This document shows, piece by piece, positions 43,248 to 51,545 of a DNA stretch of 64,000 nt. A program made the translations under genes and the position numbers. The notes under the pieces are model-generated. The model was not told the DNA's origin. It made no database searches and saw only the letters and a list, made by a program, of their open reading frames with translations. Every line of letters begins with the position of its first letter. Positions within the stretch are counted from its first letter, which is position 1. Source of the DNA: Buttiauxella sp049686335 (lineage in GTDB: Bacteria; Pseudomonadota; Gammaproteobacteria; Enterobacterales; Enterobacteriaceae); contig NZ_JBAVHX010000002.1 of the NCBI RefSeq assembly GCF_049686335.1, forward strand, positions 1 to 64,000, in the 5' to 3' direction.

Positions 43248-43392
43248 TTTCTCCTGCGTCTGACTTTGGATATATCCGGTTCACGCATATACAATGCGAT
43301 AGGGCATTTGCTACCGTGGGCAAAGAGTTGACGGATTAATGGTGAAATAAAAATAATGAAAACAGTGAGTTGTAATCGTCACGGGAGCCAGT

Positions 43393-44427
43393 ATGGAAAA
43401 AATGCGTAAGCGCCGTGGTACCGGACGAGTCACGCTGCAAGAAGTCGCCAATTATGCGGGTGTCGGAACCATGACGGTTTCCCGGGCGTTAAGAACCCCG
43501 GAGCAGGTTTCTGACAAACTGCGTGAGAAGATAGAACAAGCGGTAGAAGAGTTAGGCTATATCCCCAATCGTGCAGCGGGTGCGCTGGCTTCCGGCCATA
43601 GTGATACGGTCGCCGTATTGATACCTTCTCTCACCGATAAAGCCAGTTCCCGCTTTATGCAGTCATTACAGCAAGTGCTGAATAAAAATGAGTTCCAGCT
43701 ACTGCTTGGCTGCCATGAACATAATCAGCATAAAGAAGCTGAAATCTTGATGACGTTGTTGCAAAGCAATCCGGCTGCGCTGGTGGTGTTTGGCTCTCAG
43801 TTGGCAGAAAAGACCTACCAAATTCTCGAAAAGACCAATATCCCTACCATTAACGTCGTCGGTTCCCCTTTCAGCCAGGCGCGGATTACGCTTGAGACGG
43901 CATTCTTTGAGGCGTCACATAAACTGACCGAACATCTGCTGGATCAAGGTTATAAGAATATCGGTTTTATCGGCGCGCATATGGACAACCGCTTGCAGCG
44001 TCAGCAACTGAACGGCTGGCACAAAGCGATGCTCAGTCGTTATCAGAATTCCGACCAGGTTATTACCACGCCAGATGCCGCCAGCCTGCAGTTTGGTCGT
44101 TATGCGTTAACAGAGATTCTACTGCGCCAGCCAGAACTGGATGCCGTGATTTGCAGCCATGAAGAGATTGCGTTGGGCATCATGTTTGAGTGCCAACGGC
44201 GTTTGCTGAAGATCCCGGGAAATATCGCAGTGGCTTGTCTCGACGGTTCGGACAGCTGTGATCAAACACACCCGACGCTGACGTCTATCCGTGTCGATTA
44301 TAAAAAGATGGGTAAAGAAGCGGGTAAGCTACTGATTGAATTGCTGAATGACGATAGAGATGATGAACTAGATGAATCGCGGGTCGAACTTTTCAGTTAC
44401 CAGATAGAGCTACGCCAAAGCACCTGA
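43393..44427 (+). CDS. LacI/GntR-type transcriptional regulator of the PTS operon
   Basis: 344 aa. Helix-turn-helix VTLQEVANYAGVGTMTVSRAL (about residues 13-33), hinge YIPNRAAGALASG (about 56-68), then a sugar-binding domain. Closest in feel to E. coli GntR/IdnR-type repressors (PEQVSDKLREKIEQAVEELGYIPNRA). Ligand unknown. It is divergent from the PTS operon with its operator cluster between. A basic N-terminal extension (MEKMRKRRGTGR) precedes the helix-turn-helix. Confidence 0.9.
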   Translation: MEKMRKRRGTGRVTLQEVANYAGVGTMTVSRALRTPEQVSDKLREKIEQAVEELGYIPNRAAGALASGHSDTVAVLIPSLTDKASSRFMQSLQQVLNKNEFQLLLGCHEHNQHKEAEILMTLLQSNPAALVVFGSQLAEKTYQILEKTNIPTINVVGSPFSQARITLETAFFEASHKLTEHLLDQGYKNIGFIGAHMDNRLQRQQLNGWHKAMLSRYQNSDQVITTPDAASLQFGRYALTEILLRQPELDAVICSHEEIALGIMFECQRRLLKIPGNIAVACLDGSDSCDQTHPTLTSIRVDYKKMGKEAGKLLIELLNDDRDDELDESRVELFSYQIELRQST

Positions 44428-44438
44428 GTGAAGCCTTT

Positions 44439-44467
44439 GTAGGGCGGATAAGCCTGCGCCATCCGCC
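44439..44467. repeat. REP-like hairpin after the LacI-family gene
   Basis: GTAGGGCGGAT...ATCCGCC: arms GGCGGAT (44443-44449) and ATCCGCC (44461-44467). Between convergent genes, where it may protect both 3' ends. Confidence 0.65.
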
Positions 44468-44474
44468 ATTTTCG

Positions 44475-45140
44475 TTAATCCGTAATATTCCAGCCTCGCG
44501 CACGCCATAACTCTGGCAACTGCGCTAAATCGGTAAAGGTTGTTACTTTCGGATGGTCAATCGGCGGGTTGTGCGGGTCGGCGCAAAAATAGAAAACTTC
44601 CATTCCCGCGGCAATACCTGATTGCGCACCGGCCATCGAATCATCCACCAGCACGCAGTTTTTCACATCCACATTCATCGCGTCGGCGGCATGGAACATG
44701 ATTGCCGGATCGGGTTTCCATAACTGAATATCGTAGCCGCTATACAGTTTATCCGGGAAATGGTGGAGCATGCCGGTTTTACCCAGCGAGTGATTCATCT
44801 TGCTGACGGGGCCGTTGGAGACAATACACATCGGCACGTTGATTTGTGCGACTAACGCGGCGGCACCTTCAATCTCCACCAGCTCGCTGTCAAACAGACG
44901 TGAAACCTCGGCACGATAAATCGGCTCCAGCACCTCTTTTGACAGATTCACTCCATGTTGGGCATTAATGGTATCGATAATCTCGTAGAGCTTTATACCC
45001 TTAAAGGTTTTATGAACCTCCTCAAGCGCAAGTTCGATGCCGTATTGCGCAAACATATGTACGTAGGCTTTGGAGCAAATAACCTCGCTATCAACCAGCG
45101 TGCCATCGCAGTCGAAGAACACCGCATCTATCCGGGACAT
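44475..45140 (-). CDS. yieH: YieH, HAD-family phosphatase (6-phosphogluconate phosphatase)
   Basis: 221 aa. HAD motif I FFDCDGTLVDSE (residues 8-19), motif II VSNGP, motif III/IV KPDP and LVDDS. E. coli YieH hydrolyses 6-phosphogluconate and related sugar phosphates in vitro. An upstream ATG at 45302 is in frame but would add 54 unrelated residues; the start at 45140 has AAGGAGGC nearby and matches E. coli. Confidence 0.93.
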   Translation of the reverse strand: MSRIDAVFFDCDGTLVDSEVICSKAYVHMFAQYGIELALEEVHKTFKGIKLYEIIDTINAQHGVNLSKEVLEPIYRAEVSRLFDSELVEIEGAAALVAQINVPMCIVSNGPVSKMNHSLGKTGMLHHFPDKLYSGYDIQLWKPDPAIMFHAADAMNVDVKNCVLVDDSMAGAQSGIAAGMEVFYFCADPHNPPIDHPKVTTFTDLAQLPELWRARGWNITD

Positions 45141-45199
45141 ACTGCCTCCTTTTATTAAGATGAACATGCATCTTACCCAATTTGCGCAATTTTTGCGGC

Positions 45200-45215
45200 A
45201 CGCAATCGTTGCCGT
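45200..45215. promoter_or_regulatory. PurR-like operator upstream of adeP
   Basis: ACGCAATCGTTGCCGT agrees at 13 of 16 positions with the PurR consensus ACGCAAACGTTTTCGT. It lies between divergent yieH and adeP. In E. coli adeP belongs to the PurR regulon. Confidence 0.75.
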
Positions 45216-45320
45216 ATAAGAAAATTCAATGAAAAAAAAACCGTGTTGGTCATCATGTTTTGTAATTTTTGGTATAGGATAGCGACGGATTTTCCCTCTC
45301 AATGTTCGGAATTAAGACTC

Positions 45321-46658
45321 ATGAGCCAACCACAATCTACTCCGGCCGCAAATCCGGGGCTGCTCGAGCGCGTGTTTAAACTGCGCGAACACGGCACCAC
45401 GGCACGCACTGAAGTGATCGCCGGTCTTACGACCTTCCTGACGATGGTGTATATCGTTTTCGTCAACCCGCAGATCCTTGGCGCCGCTGGTATGGATACC
45501 CAGGCCGTTTTTGTCACCACCTGTTTAATTGCCGCATTAGGTAGCATCCTGATGGGTATTTTCGCCAACCTGCCAGTCGCCCTGGCACCTGCGATGGGCC
45601 TGAATGCGTTCTTCGCCTTTGTGGTGGTTGGCGCGATGGGGATCTCCTGGCAAGTCGGGATGGGCGCCATTTTCTGGGGCGCCGTGGGCCTGCTGTTGCT
45701 GACCATTTTCCGTGTGCGTTACTGGATGATTGCCAATATCCCGATGAGCCTGCGCGTAGGTATCACCAGCGGTATTGGTCTGTTCATCGGTATGATGGGT
45801 CTGAAAAACGCCGGGATTATCGTGGCGAACAAAGACACGTTGGTGACTATCGGTAACCTGACTTCGCACAGCGTGCTGCTGGGCGCATTAGGCTTCTTTA
45901 TCATCGCTATTCTGGCTTCGCGTAACATCCACGCCGCTGTGCTGGTGTCCATCGTGGTGACTACATTGCTGGGCTGGATGATGGGCGATGTGCAATATCA
46001 CGGCATCGTTTCTGCGCCACCAAGCGTGCTGTCAGTTGTCGGTCAGGTGGATTTAGCCGGTTCTCTGAACATTGGCCTGGCAGGCGTTATCTTCTCCTTT
46101 ATGCTGGTTAACCTGTTTGACTCCTCCGGTACGTTGATTGGCGTAACCGACAAAGCAGGCCTTGCCGACGAAAAAGGTAAATTCCCACGCATGAAGCAGG
46201 CGCTGTATGTGGATAGCGTGTCTTCTGTTGCGGGTGCGTTTATCGGGACATCTTCCGTTACGGCGTATATCGAAAGTTCTTCTGGCGTGTCTGTAGGTGG
46301 GCGTACTGGCCTGACTGCGGTAATCGTTGGCTTGCTGTTCCTGCTGGTTATCTTCCTGTCGCCATTGGCAGGCATGGTTCCGGCCTATGCCGCAGCAGGC
46401 GCTCTGATCTACGTTGGCGTGTTGATGACTTCCAGCCTGTCGCGTGTGAAGTGGGATGACCTGACAGAAGCGGTTCCGGCATTCATTACTGCGGTGATGA
46501 TGCCATTTAGCTTCTCAATCACCGAAGGTATTGCGTTAGGCTTCATCTCTTACTGTGTGATGAAACTCGGCACAGGCCGCTGGCGTGAAATCAGCCCATG
46601 CGTGATTGTTGTGGCGTTGCTATTTGTTCTTAAAATCGTGTTTATCGATTCACATTAA
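45321..46658 (+). CDS. adeP: AdeP (PurP, YieG), adenine permease
   Basis: 445 aa with 12-14 membrane segments of the AzgA-like NCS2 family. GLTTFLTMVYIVFVNPQIL near residue 35 and the reentrant motifs APAMGLNAFFAF and GTSSVTAYIESSSGVSVGGRTGLTA are family marks. Imports adenine with protons. The start at 45321 matches E. coli; an upstream ATG at 45243 is disregarded. Confidence 0.95.
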   Translation: MSQPQSTPAANPGLLERVFKLREHGTTARTEVIAGLTTFLTMVYIVFVNPQILGAAGMDTQAVFVTTCLIAALGSILMGIFANLPVALAPAMGLNAFFAFVVVGAMGISWQVGMGAIFWGAVGLLLLTIFRVRYWMIANIPMSLRVGITSGIGLFIGMMGLKNAGIIVANKDTLVTIGNLTSHSVLLGALGFFIIAILASRNIHAAVLVSIVVTTLLGWMMGDVQYHGIVSAPPSVLSVVGQVDLAGSLNIGLAGVIFSFMLVNLFDSSGTLIGVTDKAGLADEKGKFPRMKQALYVDSVSSVAGAFIGTSSVTAYIESSSGVSVGGRTGLTAVIVGLLFLLVIFLSPLAGMVPAYAAAGALIYVGVLMTSSLSRVKWDDLTEAVPAFITAVMMPFSFSITEGIALGFISYCVMKLGTGRWREISPCVIVVALLFVLKIVFIDSH

Positions 46659-46665
46659 TCGGTTG

Positions 46666-46696
46666 TGCCGGATGACGCTTCGCTTATCCGGCCTAC
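46666..46696. repeat. REP element after adeP
   Basis: TGCCGGAT...ATCCGGCCTAC: arms GCCGGAT (46667-46673) and ATCCGGC (46686-46692), matching the classic REP form. Lies between convergent adeP and ramA. Confidence 0.8.
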
Positions 46697-46699
46697 CTG

Positions 46700-47041
46700 T
46701 TACCCGTTCAACGTATGATTCTCTTTGCGATACCTGCCCGGTGGCTGATGAAACGTGCGTGTAAATATCCGCGTAAACGTCTGCTGCGAATCAAAGCCGT
46801 ACTTCAGACTAATATCGTAAACCTTGTTATCGGTATCGCGTAAATCACGCGCCGCTAGCAGCAGTTTGCGCTCACGAATGTATTTCCCCAGACTCTCGCC
46901 TTTGTACTGCATAAACAAACGCTGCAAGTGCCACTTTGAATACCCCGCGTGATCGGCAATATCATCAATACGTAATGGCTTATGCAAATTGTCGTCGATC
47001 CACTCAACAATGGTGTCGATAACTTGAGCTGAAATTGTCAT
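46700..47041 (-). CDS. ramA: RamA, AraC/XylS-family multidrug-resistance activator
   Basis: 113 aa, the exact length of Klebsiella and Salmonella RamA. The first residues MTISAQVIDTIVEWIDDNLH and the two helix-turn-helices (about residues 27-46 and 77-96) match that protein rather than MarA or SoxS. It activates acrAB-tolC and micF-type genes via marboxes and promotes antibiotic and bile tolerance. It follows romA by 21 nt, with ramR beyond, the known romA-ramA arrangement. E. coli K-12 lacks ramA. Confidence 0.94.
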   Translation of the reverse strand: MTISAQVIDTIVEWIDDNLHKPLRIDDIADHAGYSKWHLQRLFMQYKGESLGKYIRERKLLLAARDLRDTDNKVYDISLKYGFDSQQTFTRIFTRTFHQPPGRYRKENHTLNG

Positions 47042-47062
47042 TCATCCCCCTGCGCGATTCGC

Positions 47063-48178
47063 TTACAAGGCACTGGCATCTTCCCACCAGGCGTTAAATT
47101 GTTGTGTGTTGTCATTTACCCAGACAGGTTCGCCCTGCTTCGGTGTTAACAGACGGAAGCTTTTGCCTTTACTGAATTCGGTCAGGCTTTTGTATGGCGC
47201 ATCCCAGGTGTGTTTTGCCAGCACAAATCGACCCGCATGGCCTGGCAACACGGCGCGCGCATTCAAGTCCACAGCGGCCTGTGCGGTTTCTTGCGGCATC
47301 ATATGGATGTTGCTCCAGTCCTGGTCGTACTGGCCGTTCTCCATAATGGCGAGGTCGACCGAACCAAACTGTTGTCCGATAGCTTTAAAATGCGGCCCGT
47401 AGCCGGTATCCCCGCTGTAATAGACTTTGTGCGCGTCGGTGACGAACATAAAACTCGCCCATAAAGTCTGATTGCTCTTCAGGCTGCGGCCGGAGAAATG
47501 ACGCGCGGGTAAAACATGCACGGTCAGATCACTGGCAACTTTTACCGTCTGGTTCCAGTCTTTTTCATGAATAATGTCGCTATTGATGCCCCAGTAACGC
47601 AGGTGCGATCCGACACCAAGCGGCGTGATCACCTGGCGGATTTTTGGTTTCAGCGCTTTGATGGTGGCGAAATCCAGATGATCATAATGGTCGTGGGAAA
47701 TGATCAGCAGGTCGATTTCTGGCATCGCCTCTGCGGTCCATGGGTAATTCCCTGGAAAGGCCTTATTGAGAAACGAAAAGGGAGCCGCGTAATGACTGAA
47801 TACCGGGTCGATCAGAATGCGCTTTCCTGCCAGTTGCAGGTACCACGAAGAGTGGCCGAGCCACACCATGGTATCTTGCTCGATCGGAATGCTGGCGAGA
47901 TCGGTATTAACCAACGGCAACGGCTGCTGCGGGCGTGAATTTTCACGCTTAGTGGTTAAAAACTCCCACCATGCCGCAATTTTACTTTTCTGCCCGGTAT
48001 AACCCTGCGTCGGCAGCTGATTGCGAAATTGTCCATCAACGAAGTTTGCAGAACGTTCAACTAAACTGAGTTCTTCTCCCTGCGGGGCCTGACCAAATCC
48101 GGCATTCAGGACGAAAGGTAAACTGACTGCAGCTGCTATCAACATAATGAGTACCGCACAAAAGGAGAGACGTTTCAT
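47063..48178 (-). CDS. romA: RomA, metallo-beta-lactamase-fold hydrolase
   Basis: 371 aa. An N-terminal hydrophobic segment (residues 1-26) suggests membrane anchoring or export. The metal-binding motif is IISHDHYDHLDF (about residues 158-169), with further His in PARHFSG and YYSGDTGYGPHF, resembling the UlaG/NAPE-PLD-like group. Its enzymatic role is not established; the name comes from an effect on outer-membrane protein expression. It is cotranscribed with ramA from the RamR-controlled promoter. Confidence 0.88.
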   Translation of the reverse strand: MKRLSFCAVLIMLIAAAVSLPFVLNAGFGQAPQGEELSLVERSANFVDGQFRNQLPTQGYTGQKSKIAAWWEFLTTKRENSRPQQPLPLVNTDLASIPIEQDTMVWLGHSSWYLQLAGKRILIDPVFSHYAAPFSFLNKAFPGNYPWTAEAMPEIDLLIISHDHYDHLDFATIKALKPKIRQVITPLGVGSHLRYWGINSDIIHEKDWNQTVKVASDLTVHVLPARHFSGRSLKSNQTLWASFMFVTDAHKVYYSGDTGYGPHFKAIGQQFGSVDLAIMENGQYDQDWSNIHMMPQETAQAAVDLNARAVLPGHAGRFVLAKHTWDAPYKSLTEFSKGKSFRLLTPKQGEPVWVNDNTQQFNAWWEDASAL

Positions 48179-48230
48179 TTCCTGGCCTGCATCTACGCCC
48201 CATCCACTGGAGCATTGCTAACGAAACTTG

Positions 48231-48279
48231 ATAATGAGTGAGTAAGCACTCATTATAGACAGGAGATGATTAGCGTCAA
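48231..48279 (-). promoter_or_regulatory. romA-ramA promoter overlapped by a RamR operator
   Basis: Minus-strand -35 TTGACG (plus 48274-48279) and -10 TATAAT (plus 48252-48257), spacing 16 bp. A perfect inverted repeat ATAATGAGTG-N6-CACTCATTAT at 48231-48256 covers the -10 and start site. Its arms match the ATGAGTG/CACTCAT half-sites of the known RamR operator. RamR binding here would block romA-ramA. Confidence 0.88.
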
Positions 48280-48367
48280 GATGCTTTTCAAACTCTCATA
48301 TTGAGCGTTGCAGTAGCGTAGTCGGCGTGATTCAATTTGGTTTTCTGAATGTAGAGGGTAAAACGTT

Positions 48368-48940
48368 GTGGCTCGTCCGAAGAGTGAAGATAAAAAATTA
48401 GCATTACTGGAAGCGGCGACAACTGCCATTGGCCTGTCGGGGATTGCGGCATCGACTGCGCAGATTGCCCGTGGTGCCGGTGTGGCGGAAGGTACGCTGT
48501 TTCGCTATTTTGCCACTAAAGACGATTTGCTTAACGAGCTCTATCTCCATCTGAAACAAGATTTGTGCCAGGCGATGCTGGCTAATATCGACAGAACGCT
48601 AAAAGATCCAAAAGAATATACCCGTTATATCTGGAACAGTTATATCGACTGGGCTATCTGCAATCCAGAGGCGCACCGGGCGATTCGCCAGTTGTCTGTA
48701 AGCGACAAGATTGGTGAACAGACGAAGCAAAAAGTGGCGGAGTTATTCCCGGAGCTACACGAAATCTGTTCGCAATCGATACTGAAGGCGTTTCAATCAG
48801 GCCCGTATCGTGCGTTTAGTGACGCGATTTTTTCTTCACTGGCAGAAACGACGATGGAGTTCGCCAGCCGCGAACCGGAACGTGCTGGCGATTTTAAGGC
48901 TTTAGGCTTTGAGTCTATGTGGCGCGCTTTAGCGCAATAA
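48368..48940 (+). CDS. ramR: RamR, TetR-family repressor of ramA
   Basis: 190 aa. TetR helix-turn-helix (STAQIARGAGVAEGTLFRYFATKDDLL, about residues 27-53) followed by a helical ligand domain. Close to Salmonella RamR, which binds bile acids and drugs. It starts with GTG (48368) with GAGGG upstream. Divergent from romA-ramA; an ERIC element abuts its stop codon. Confidence 0.93.
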   Translation: MARPKSEDKKLALLEAATTAIGLSGIAASTAQIARGAGVAEGTLFRYFATKDDLLNELYLHLKQDLCQAMLANIDRTLKDPKEYTRYIWNSYIDWAICNPEAHRAIRQLSVSDKIGEQTKQKVAELFPELHEICSQSILKAFQSGPYRAFSDAIFSSLAETTMEFASREPERAGDFKALGFESMWRALAQ

Positions 48941-49064
48941 TATCCGTCATACTTCGAGCCGCCTCTTTGTTGGCTACGCTCACTCACCCGAATCACTTAC
49001 TTTAGTAAGCTCATCGGGATGCGTTCTCTTGCCGCCGCGATGCCACTCGAATTATTTAGGATAT
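48940..49064. repeat. ERIC element 1
   Basis: About 125 bp with terminal inverted ends ATATCC/GGATAT and the internal ERIC core GCTCACTCACCCGAATCACT and AGTAAGCTCATCGGGATGCG. It starts at the last base of the ramR stop codon and ends just before the yieF 3' end. Confidence 0.9.
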
Positions 49065-49074
49065 AGCTTCAGTT

Positions 49075-49641
49075 TCAATCTTTAACGCGCTGAATATAGT
49101 CGCCAAATGCGGTGAGCTGCCCGGTCAAATGGTCGAGCGTGCTTTGGTCTACAACTTCACCCGTTTGCGCATCCACCTTGTTCTGAATCACACCGCCCAT
49201 AAACTCAGGTTTGTTCATCACCATCGCATCAAGGAACACCAGAATCTGGCGCAGATGATACTGGCAGCGAGCGCCGCCAATTGCGCCCATCGAACTGGTC
49301 TGAATCAGCACCGGTTTCCCCGCCAGCGGCTGTTCTGGCAAACGCGACAGCCAGTCGATAGCGTTCTTCAGGCCACCAGGCACTGAATAGTTATATTCCG
49401 GCGTCACAATCACCACGCCATCTGCGGCGCGAATTTGCTCGGCAATGGCTTCAACGCTCGCTGGGAAGCCCTCTTCTTGCTGCATATCGGCGTCATACAG
49501 CGGAATGTCTTTAATCGACGGTAAAGCATCAATGCTCATCCCCTGCGGGGCAATTTTTGGCAACGTGCGGGCGACCATAGCGTTGAATGAGCCATGGCGA
49601 AGGCTACCTAATAAAGTGACAATCTTTAACGTGTCGGACAT
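49075..49641 (-). CDS. yieF: YieF (ChrR), NADPH-dependent FMN reductase
   Basis: 188 aa flavodoxin-like quinone reductase. FMN phosphate loop LLGSLRHGSFN (residues 10-20) and PEYNYSVPGGLKNAIDWLSR (about 82-101). The E. coli enzyme reduces quinones, chromate and uranyl, limiting redox stress. AAGGAG precedes the ATG. Order with yieE and adeP is as in E. coli except for the ram genes between adeP and yieF. Confidence 0.95.
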   Translation of the reverse strand: MSDTLKIVTLLGSLRHGSFNAMVARTLPKIAPQGMSIDALPSIKDIPLYDADMQQEEGFPASVEAIAEQIRAADGVVIVTPEYNYSVPGGLKNAIDWLSRLPEQPLAGKPVLIQTSSMGAIGGARCQYHLRQILVFLDAMVMNKPEFMGGVIQNKVDAQTGEVVDQSTLDHLTGQLTAFGDYIQRVKD

Positions 49642-49675
49642 GCATACTCCTTGGTGTCAGGACGTTCTGGAAAGA

Positions 49676-50404
49676 TCAGTTTTGATATAACGCTTTTTCG
49701 GACGACATACTGGTTAAGCGAATAATACTGCCGTCAGGATCCCGATAACGCGATTTAACATCCCACAGACTATGCCAGTTTTGCGGGCCTTCAAACTCCC
49801 ACAAATTGAGTTTTTCAATTGCCGGAGACACCACACATCCCCAGATTAGCAGGCCTTCCACATCGCTGATGGCTTCAATTTCCGACTGGCATCTGACACG
49901 AATACGCCCGGCACCCGGCAGAAGCTGCAAACTATCTTCGCGGTTGGTTAACTTAAACGCGCTTTGGTGCAGCGTACGCAGTTGCGCCCGTGCCTCACCT
50001 GGATTTTTTTGATTGTTTATCCAGATTGACTCATTGCTGCGAAAAGTGGAATCCGATACCACGGACGGGAGATGGCCAAAAGACTGGTTAATTTCGATAT
50101 CCAGCCCGCAGCGACCTTCGGTCGTCACCAGTACGCCGACTTTATTCCCGGCATAGGCAATGCTGAAATCCATCAGGGAAGGGTCGGCAAAGTGTGGACG
50201 TCCGGCGGCGGTAGTGAGGATTTCCGGCAGTTGTTGAATGCCATAAAGCATGTGGAGCAATTCTGCGAGTAAGCTGCGCGAGGCTAAAAATCGTGAACGG
50301 CGATGTTCCGGCATATGTTGAGAGCGGGCGAGACATTCTTCATTCAGCCGGCTCGAAAAGGGGAATTTGGGATTGATAGTCCATCTTGCGAAATGCGTTG
50401 CCAT
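49676..50404 (-). CDS. yieE: YieE, 4'-phosphopantetheinyl transferase superfamily protein
   Basis: 242 aa. Features of Sfp/AcpT-type transferases: RFLASRSLLAELL (about residue 40), GRPHFADPSLMDFSIAYAGN, and GLDIEINQS, whose Asp and Glu bind Mg2+ in the family. It would transfer phosphopantetheine to a carrier protein, but the native target of YieE is not known. The ATG at 50404 has AAGGAGAG upstream; an ATG at 50440 is in frame but lies before that ribosome site. Confidence 0.88.
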   Translation of the reverse strand: MATHFARWTINPKFPFSSRLNEECLARSQHMPEHRRSRFLASRSLLAELLHMLYGIQQLPEILTTAAGRPHFADPSLMDFSIAYAGNKVGVLVTTEGRCGLDIEINQSFGHLPSVVSDSTFRSNESIWINNQKNPGEARAQLRTLHQSAFKLTNREDSLQLLPGAGRIRVRCQSEIEAISDVEGLLIWGCVVSPAIEKLNLWEFEGPQNWHSLWDVKSRYRDPDGSIIRLTSMSSEKALYQN

Positions 50405-50543
50405 TTGTCTCTCCTTGATAATGGGCAATCTACTTTTCACTCGATTGTAGGTTTTTTAGCAACAAAACGCACGGCCCGGCATGGATAAAAAACGATCAAA
50501 ACCTTAGCGAATGATCAATGTCATGAATATATGGGTTTTAATC

Positions 50544-51395
50544 TTACGCCAGCTCAGCCTCTGTGTATTTGATGCAGTAGCCCGACTCAGAGGGATGGAT
50601 ATAGGCAAACCCTTTGTTTCCAAAATGCATACCCGCGACGAGCAGGTTTTCTCGGGCTACGTGTCGCAGAATTTTTGCGCGGGTTTGTTCAGCCTGAGCA
50701 GCATCGTAATCAAACATAATGGAAACCTCAGGGTGAGCTGATTGTATATGGGGAAAATGAACCACATCGCCCCAGATAAGCAAACTCGTTTCCCTGGAAT
50801 CAATCTGAAAACCCGTGTGGCCCGGCGTATGTCCTGGGAGCCAAACCGGGCGAATGCCTTCTGTTATTACATCTTCTGAAATAATGTGCAGCCTGGGTGC
50901 ATAGACATCAAGTACGCGGCGGGCGAGCAAAAAATTACGCTGTCCTCGTTCGCTGGCTTGTTTAAAATGATAATCGTCTCGCCAGTATTCAGCTTCAAGA
51001 TCATGTAGATAGAGTTGCGCATTTTTATATACCGCAAGCCCCTGCTTATCCAGCAAGCCGCCGATATGGTCGGGGTGGCAATGCGTTATTAAGAGAGTGT
51101 CGATGTCGTCAGGAGTCACTCCGGCGGCACGCAGGTTTTTGCTGAGCATACCTCCCGCGTCGTTCATACCTCCCGTACCGCCATCAACCAGCATGGTGCG
51201 CCCACGGCCACGTATCAGGTAGCAATTGATGTGGATATTGCCGGGTTCATCAATACCCGCGCTATGCTGAATTGCCTCTGCTGCCGGTTTTTCAATGCCT
51301 GAGAGCAAATCCAGACTGGCTGCCATATTTCCGTCACTGACGGCGGTAACCAGAAAGTCACCAATCTGACGGGAGAAAAAAGCGGGATGATTCAT
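50544..51395 (-). CDS. Metallo-beta-lactamase-fold hydrolase, function unknown
   Basis: 283 aa. Zinc motif ITHCHPDHIGG (about residues 104-114), downstream LPGHTPGHTGF and the Asp of IWGDVVHFP, then GMHFGNKG: a complete two-metal site. No signal peptide. Resembles lactonase-like or AttM/quorum-quenching hydrolases in overall pattern, but the substrate is not evident. The start at 51395 has GAGGT upstream; a longer frame begins at 51455. Divergent from a LysR regulator that probably controls it. Confidence 0.82.
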   Translation of the reverse strand: MNHPAFFSRQIGDFLVTAVSDGNMAASLDLLSGIEKPAAEAIQHSAGIDEPGNIHINCYLIRGRGRTMLVDGGTGGMNDAGGMLSKNLRAAGVTPDDIDTLLITHCHPDHIGGLLDKQGLAVYKNAQLYLHDLEAEYWRDDYHFKQASERGQRNFLLARRVLDVYAPRLHIISEDVITEGIRPVWLPGHTPGHTGFQIDSRETSLLIWGDVVHFPHIQSAHPEVSIMFDYDAAQAEQTRAKILRHVARENLLVAGMHFGNKGFAYIHPSESGYCIKYTEAELA

Positions 51396-51545
51396 TACGA
51401 TTACCTCAGGGTGAATGACGGGAAACACTAAACTCGTGCGATGACTTTCCGTCATCTTAAAGGCTTAAATCGGGCTCTTATAACGATACTATTTCACCCA
51501 TCAATGACATTTTGTCACTGAATCTGCACCAACAGGAAGGTTCTA

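Noticed and set aside
46700..47041. MarA or SoxS instead of RamA
   Set aside because: The N-terminus, the 113-aa length and the romA/ramR neighbours fit RamA specifically.
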